Positions 58,334 to 64,000 of a stretch of DNA of 64,000 bases are shown piece after piece; the first letter of the stretch is position 1, and each line of letters opens with the position of its first letter. Under the pieces are notes generated by a model. The model made no database searches, had not been told where the DNA came from, and saw nothing but the letters and a program-made list of their open reading frames with translations. The stretch is from Gossypium raimondii. Lineage: Eukaryota; Streptophyta; Magnoliopsida; Malvales; Malvaceae. The stretch lies in assembly GCF_025698545.1 (NCBI RefSeq), contig NC_068569.1, positions 18,786,001 through 18,850,000 on the forward strand, written 5' to 3'. A program made the translations under genes and the position numbers.

Positions 58334-61109
58334 TCCTAAGTCCGGCACTGAATAATATGTAACCGTATATGAAGAATGATGATAAAGTGTAAAGCAGGAC
58401 AGCAGCTAATTTGCAGCTTCGATAGTATTAAACGGTAACACATTAAATCACAAAAGAGGAGGCGTTAATTTGTTGGTGTGGTTGTAAATAATGAGTGAAT
58501 TGCTATTGCTTACGGAAGTGGAGAAATTAATGAAATTATTATTATAAAAAAGAGAGAGAGAAAGCATTTATCACTAAATTGGAAAGTCGTCATTGAAGAT
58601 GTAAAGGTTTCATCTTTCATTAAGAAAAAACAATAAATTTTGTTATATAATTTCTCCATTTCTATTTTTATCTATTACGTCTTTCAATCCTGTAAACAGA
58701 AGAAAAGAGACATTTAAATGCGCTCATCTGTTATAATCTCTTTATTTTTAAAGTAGAGCCCTTTCATATTTTGATGATAATTTTTGTATCTATTATACTT
58801 GTCAAAGCCTTCTGGAATGTTATCAGGCTATAAGGAATGCCCACATGACTTATCTAAAATGGCTTTCGTAGCTTGAGTGCAACCCGTTTCGACAATAATA
58901 TTAGCCCAATTAGTATCCCACACCAGAAGGAATCTATCATAAATCGCTCAAATTAAGCTCAACTTATTCTACGCTACATCTGCCAATATTTCGATTATTT
59001 TACAAGTGAATTAAAAAAAAAGTGTTCTTATTGATATTTCAAAAATTATTAATATTTGTTAAATATTTTAATTAGCACATATCTTTTTTTTTTAATTCTT
59101 ATCTTTTACTCTATCTTAAATTGGATAGATTTAATTGATGTTGTAGCAAATAATTTTCTTTAAAAGATTAAACTAATAATAGTATATATATTAATAATAC
59201 ATAAGAAAAATGTTATCGGTAGTGATTCAATATCTCAGTGGTTAAAAGAAAACATGGGCAATCTTTAAAAAAAAATTTATTTTTCATTTAAAGATGAAAA
59301 AGAATTAAATTATATATTTTAATTTAGATTTTGAATTAATATGGATGATTTTTGGATATTGATGTTTTGCAACAAAAGAGGGAAAAATAGGAAAAAACCT
59401 TGATTAAAATGGATATTCCAGATTTAAATCTTATAATGTATAAATACTATATAGTTTAAGGTTGAATCTATTATAATTTTTAGAACAATTAAATATTATA
59501 TTTTAGTTATAATTATTGCAGACCTACATATAGTCCACTCCCTATATAATGGCTTTGAACAGATGATATAGTATGTTGATGGAGTGATATATAACCGTAC
59601 TACTTAGGATTAAAGAAATTAAGGGGATTATTTAATTATAAAATGCATTTTGCATGCAGGACGGGAGGATATAGTTTTCATTTCTATAGAGTAGTTAGAG
59701 AAGTTTGATTTCTTTTCTAGCAAGGGATTGACTGTGTCCCTCCCTTCAACTAAACCAATCCAATATACTTCACAAAGTCTTGGTAATTAAAAGCTAATAT
59801 CTCACACTTGTCATGTCTCTATCCATTCCAATGGAGTGCTCCTCCTCATGAAAATATGGATTAAAGATATTAAAGCTCAAAATGACTACATGAATCTCGA
59901 ATTCATAAAAAGCTATGTGCTCTTGATTAAGTTTACTATTTGTGAAAGTCAATACAGAAAAAGGAGGAGGATAAAACACAATCTGGGTTAGGTTTCTTTT
60001 CTTCTCATCCTTCATATATTGTCCATATTTAAAAGAGAGCAAAATATTATCACCACCTAATCCTACCCCCAAACATTAAATATACTATTCAAAGTTTCTT
60101 ATGTCACTGCAATTAATTATAAATTAAGAATTGGAAATGATTTATTTAATTATTTATTTCTGGTTTTAGTCCATGAGAAGGAGACGGTCGTAGATATATA
60201 GTTGGTGGTGACAACAATCCATAGATGGCTACGAGTGGCAACGTCAAGAAAGGGATGCTTTATTTTCTTGCAAATAATGCAATCATATGGCGTTATATGA
60301 TTAGTACATCATAGTGGTAGGTGTGTCGACTGAAGGCTAGGCTAAGTATATGCTAATTAATTGTATAGGACTGATTTTTATAACTAAGTGATTACACTTG
60401 CCCTCTTTCAATTACTGCTCTCGGACTATTCCGGTGCTAAATCTAATAATATTCAATCAAGATCTAAAACCAGGGATTCCTTGCTCATTCAAAATTTACA
60501 TAGTGCAGCTAAGGATTATTGAGAAAATGTTATGACTTATGAGAAAAGGCTCAAAATTTTATGCAAGTTACTGGTCTTTGAAAGTGTTGTGTATTGACAT
60601 AAACACTTTAAAGTTTATAATGATTCCTCAAGAGAAACTATGTATCTTTGTAGTACTTAAATTTATCAGAAATATTTCCAAATTAATATCTCACCTATCA
60701 TGTGTTTTAGATTTTATTTCCTTTTCGATAATGGGTGTATGTGTGTGTATTATATACACAACCATATATAGCAACTATAAAAGGTGGTTTATTGATTTTC
60801 TAAGCTAACTTTACCTATGGCAATAGAGCCATAGAGCTAGAAATGAATTGGTGTTCATGGACAAGAATCACAACCTGAAATCAATCATTAAACAAAAAAG
60901 CTGTTTATAGTAGGATGAAAATGTTTGAACCAAATTATTATCTCAAAATTATGCATACACATATAAGCTGTATATATAAATAAATATACATAGATGTTTG
61001 GGGGTGATACAGGGTAATCATGCATGCATGTAAAGTACGAGATGGATGCCATAGCTATCTACGGTAACAGAAAATTAACAATGGGAAATACAAACTCCAA
61101 CAACACTGT
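58334..61109. other. Intergenic DNA downstream of the MYB gene
   Basis: About 2.8 kb, AT-rich. Open frames at 59794-60072 (-) and 60539-60808 (+) have no recognisable domain. The segment just below 61110 is probably MYB 3' untranslated sequence. No repeat ends were seen. Confidence 0.45.
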
Positions 61110-62310
61110 CTAAGAAATCTCATGCATGATAGAGTCGTCGAAATAGAGTTCAGGCCAGTAAGGAGAGGCGGCGCCATTATTGTTGCTAGAATTACTGCTC
61201 ACATCTCCTGGATTGCTTAGTGATGTCTCGGTGGCTGTTGGAGGAATGGTAGGGGATGGAAGAAGCCATGACGATGAGTTATCGATTTGGTTATCTCCTT
61301 GGCTGAGCATTGTAAAGCTGGAACAGTTCCCCATCTCAGTGTTTTCATTATTCAACGATGTTTGGAAACTGAAAGGGACTTGTGGGTCTAGTAAGTGAGG
61401 TAACAGAGTGGGATGGTGGAGTTGTTGAGAAGAAGCATTTCCCACAGAAAATTGGGATGAATTTGGAATAACTGGGTTTTCTTTGACATGGGCTGGAACT
61501 GGTGAACTTAATAAGTTGAGAGCTTCCATGTCTGCAATGCCATTTGGTGAAGATAACGAGTCGTCGTTGGTCGTCGTTGAAGCAGCAGAGTGGAGGAGTA
61601 ATTGCATGTATTGAAGCTTAGCCAAGTGAGCAGCTTCTGCCTGTAATATTAAAGCTTGGTCATCGAATAGATGAGGACTGTTTTCCAGGAGGTCTTTAAG
61701 GTTAGCAAGGGCTATGAGCTGAGGCAAGCTAGCAAAGATGTCAGTTCTGGGCTGATGGGTCATTGGATCAATGCCCATTTGAATCAGCTTTTTCTTTAAA
61801 TGGGTATTCCAGAAGTTCTTGATTTCGTTATCAGTGCGCCCTGGTAGATGTGTTGCAATGGCTGACCACCTTAAAAACGTAGAAAAAGAAAAAGAAGTGG
61901 CTTTTAATTCTTAAGTTATGGAGTAAAATCAATAAACAAAAAAAATTGATTTGCAGTAAAATTACTTGTTTCCAAGTACGGAATGCAAATGCAGGATTGT
62001 TTGTTCTTCATCTTGAGAAAATTTACCCCTCTTGATATCAGGCCTCAAGTAATTCGTCCACCTTAGCCTACAGCTTTTGCCACATCTGTTCAGACCTGAA
62101 ACCATGAAAATTGTTGTTGTTTTAAACTTACTAAAAAGGAGGATGAAGATGGGAAGAAAGTTGGAAATAAATGAAACCTGCAAGCCTAGGGAGAGCTCTC
62201 CAACTGCCATGGCCATGTCGTTTAATGTAGTGAACCAGCTTTTGGTCTTCTTCGGGAGTCCAAGGTCCTTTCTTGAGGCCATTCTCGTCACAGCATGCAG
62301 ATCTCCCCAT
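61110..62310 (-). CDS. R2R3-MYB transcription factor (MYB9/39/53/92/93/107-like)
   Basis: A nuclear DNA-binding regulator; relatives in this part of the R2R3 tree control suberin and root or seed-coat barrier formation. Three exons on the minus strand (62310-62178, 62095-61966, 61869-61110) join in frame to 340 residues, with introns at the two conserved R2R3 positions. The R2 repeat is about 13-63 ([17 protein letters not shown]...) and R3 about 66-114 ([13 protein letters not shown]...[19 protein letters not shown]), with the recognition-helix Trp residues present. The bHLH-binding motif of anthocyanin MYBs is absent. The block [20 protein letters not shown] followed by [14 protein letters not shown] marks the group. 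The Ser/Asn-rich tail ends in an acidic [13 protein letters not shown], a likely activation region. The start gives the typical [15 protein letters not shown] opening. Confidence 0.94.
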
Positions 62311-62364
62311 TAATGTTAATTGCTTCGCCTTCCTCACCACCAAAACTCTACTCACCCATGCTTT

Positions 62365-62372
62365 TATTTATA
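62365..62372 (-). promoter_or_regulatory. Likely TATA box of the MYB gene
   Basis: On the minus strand this reads TATAAATA, 54 bp upstream of the ATG at 62310. It implies a short leader of about 25 bp. Confidence 0.5.
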
Positions 62373-62959
62373 CACACTCTTCCCTCACCGCCTTATTTGT
62401 CAATTAGCTACTTAGTATTTAACAAAATGTTTATTTTTTACATTCAAAGTTAGGAAAGTGAAGGGTTTTACTTTTACCGTACCTTGAACTTGGATAACAT
62501 TATTTATTCAATTTGTATTTGATGTATTATTATTGTTTAAATCTATATCAAGTTAGTCAATCTCACGGTCATGTATATTATTAATAAACTTTGAAAATAC
62601 TCTACCATCAAAGCTAAGTACGGATTATTATGTTCTTTTAATAAATTATGTTACATAATTTCTTATCGGTGTGTATAGAACTCCAAATAAGATAAAGAAT
62701 AGATTCAGATTATAACATTGGTAATATGATATTAGATGAAGGAATAATAGGGAAAACCAGAGAGTTATCTGGATGAAAATTCTAAATCACAATCACATGT
62801 TAAATTTAAAGGGAGAATATTGGTTCAAACTTGTTGGGAGAAACAACCGCAAACTCGAATGTGGATTATAAAACGGACATGCAAAGTACTAAAATTTTTT
62901 TCAATATTTATTTAATTACTTTCATGTTGTCCATACACCAATGATGCATCAAACAAATG

Positions 62960-63020
62960 TGACTCAAACCCAGGTCACACTTGAGACGGTGAACACGCTT
63001 GACCATCAGGCCATCACATG
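62960..63020 (-). repeat. tRNA-like SINE fragment (possible)
   Basis: On the minus strand 'tggcctgatgg' resembles the Pol III A box (one mismatch). About 30 bp later 'gtttgagtc' resembles the B box (one mismatch). The segment is too irregular for a functional tRNA. Confidence 0.4.
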
Positions 63021-64000
63021 GTGTTCCAAATTTAACAATTTATATTTGCTAATTTATTATATATAAATTGTCGAGCTATTAATTTACAGTGTTATCCAAT
63101 CAGCGTAATTTCTTGATTTTTCGAAAGTAATTAAAGCAGGAGAATTAATTTTTAAAATTTCATAAAATAAAAAGATTAAAATTGATAATTACCATAATTG
63201 GAAGCAAAATTATCCGTGGAGTTTTTTAGGTTTCGTAAACGAGTTTGGGTGTAAAAAGTTAAAAATTAAGTACATAAATATGAGCTTGTAATAATTACCT
63301 TCCTTCCGTTAAAACATTCATCAACTTTCTTGAAGGAAAAAAGAAAGAAAGAAGATTTATTCATTTATTTTGAATGGATTCAACATTATTACGATATGAA
63401 ACTAATTTTCTTTTGGCATGCTCTGAGACTCGAAAACAAATTTAGATCATCCATTAATTTCAGTAATAAGCTCTTTCTAATTTGTCAATGTCAGTTGCCG
63501 ACAGCCAAAAAGTGAGAGAGAGGCCATCCTTTTTTATCTTTTTGGCCATAGCTTTGTCATTTCTTTCTACACAAATCTTACACGGTAAAACATAAACCCC
63601 TAAGACTATACTATATTTGCTTTCCCTAGTTATATATTTTTTAAAAATAAACCACCCCAAATCTCCCATTTTCTATATTTCTCCATCAAATTAGTTAGTA
63701 AACGTTGAGACTTTTCATGCACAAACAAATGAATAAAATAATACAAAATTGGGTCCTTCAACCAAGGTTCCTTGTCGGGTATTATTTTGATTTGAATAAA
63801 TAAAGCTGCCATGCTTTAAAACTTTCATCTGTTTTTCTTTCAACTTTTAATATATAAATCGACGTTAAAGTTTTCAAGTGTCAGCTAAACAAACTGATTT
63901 GCTTGCTTCACCAGGTTTCCAACCAATGCATCTAAAACCCTGACGGCTGACGGCCCTTGTCCCTAACATAGCCACGTCCCACGAACATCCCACATATCAT

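Larger units (their letters stand above)
62311..64000. other. MYB promoter region and intergenic DNA
   Basis: Upstream region of the minus-strand MYB gene, AT-rich. A SINE-like fragment is at 62960-63020. No other gene was recognised. Confidence 0.45.

Noticed and set aside
58334..61109. Possible protein genes at 59794-60072 and 60539-60808
   Set aside because: Short frames in AT-rich DNA with no motif, no splice context and no family resemblance.
61180..61398. 72-codon frame on the + strand
   Set aside because: Antisense to MYB exon 3.
1..64000. CRISPR arrays, bacterial operons, viral genes or rRNA/tRNA genes
   Set aside because: None seen. The regular 46-bp array at 42978-43257 is a tandem repeat without unique spacers. 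No integrated virus proteins and no complete tRNA fold were recognised.

Overview
The window looks like nuclear DNA of a flowering plant, probably a eudicot. It is AT-rich, its genes have many GT-AG introns, and nested LTR retrotransposon debris fills the gaps. The long LTRs with TGTAACAC...-type ends resemble Ty3/Gypsy families common in cotton (Gossypium, Malvaceae). That genus is an inference from recall, not a search.

Six genes can be rebuilt exon by exon, and every one closes to an intact frame: a 14-3-3 protein (+, 3470-5701, 253 aa); an alpha/beta hydrolase (-, 8046-6704, 333 aa); a PP2C phosphatase (-, 13813-11158, 281 aa); a NIP-type aquaporin (+, 24543-25850, 292 aa); a cryptochrome 1 photoreceptor (-, 30055-26790, 682 aa); and an R2R3-MYB factor of the MYB9/39/53/92/93/107 kind (-, 62310-61110, 340 aa). 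They form no operon or visible cluster. 14-3-3 and the hydrolase are convergent, as are NIP and CRY1.

Layout: 1-2038 is the 3' part of a Gypsy LTR. 2.0-14 kb is gene-dense. 14-24.5 kb is intergenic and holds a LINE ORF1 relic, a palindromic AT-rich element, a SINE-like fragment and a Pack-MULE-like element. 24.5-30.1 kb has NIP and CRY1. 31.6-58.3 kb is a nest of mobile DNA. 58.3-64 kb is low-copy DNA around the MYB gene.

The nest is the most informative part. Long LTRs with TG...CA ends and flanking 5-bp target duplications occur as single copies (solo LTRs), some one inside another: family B (TGTTA) inside family A (ATATA) inside family D (AAAGC/AAAGT); a second family B (TGCTC) inside a 310-bp fold-back element that has its own GGGGT duplication; a Tat/Ogre-like LTR (CACAA); and another family A LTR (TTTAT) carrying a 724-bp hAT-type element with an 8-bp duplication. 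No gag, protease, integrase or reverse transcriptase reading frame was recognised, so the nest seems to have been stripped by LTR-LTR recombination.

A second notable object at 45322-49947 is a terminal-inverted-repeat element carrying pieces of a KAS II gene, a Ubc13-like E2 gene and an unidentified 3' exon. A 624-bp solo LTR has split a captured KAS II exon. Coordinates were read by eye, so boundaries may be off by a base or two.
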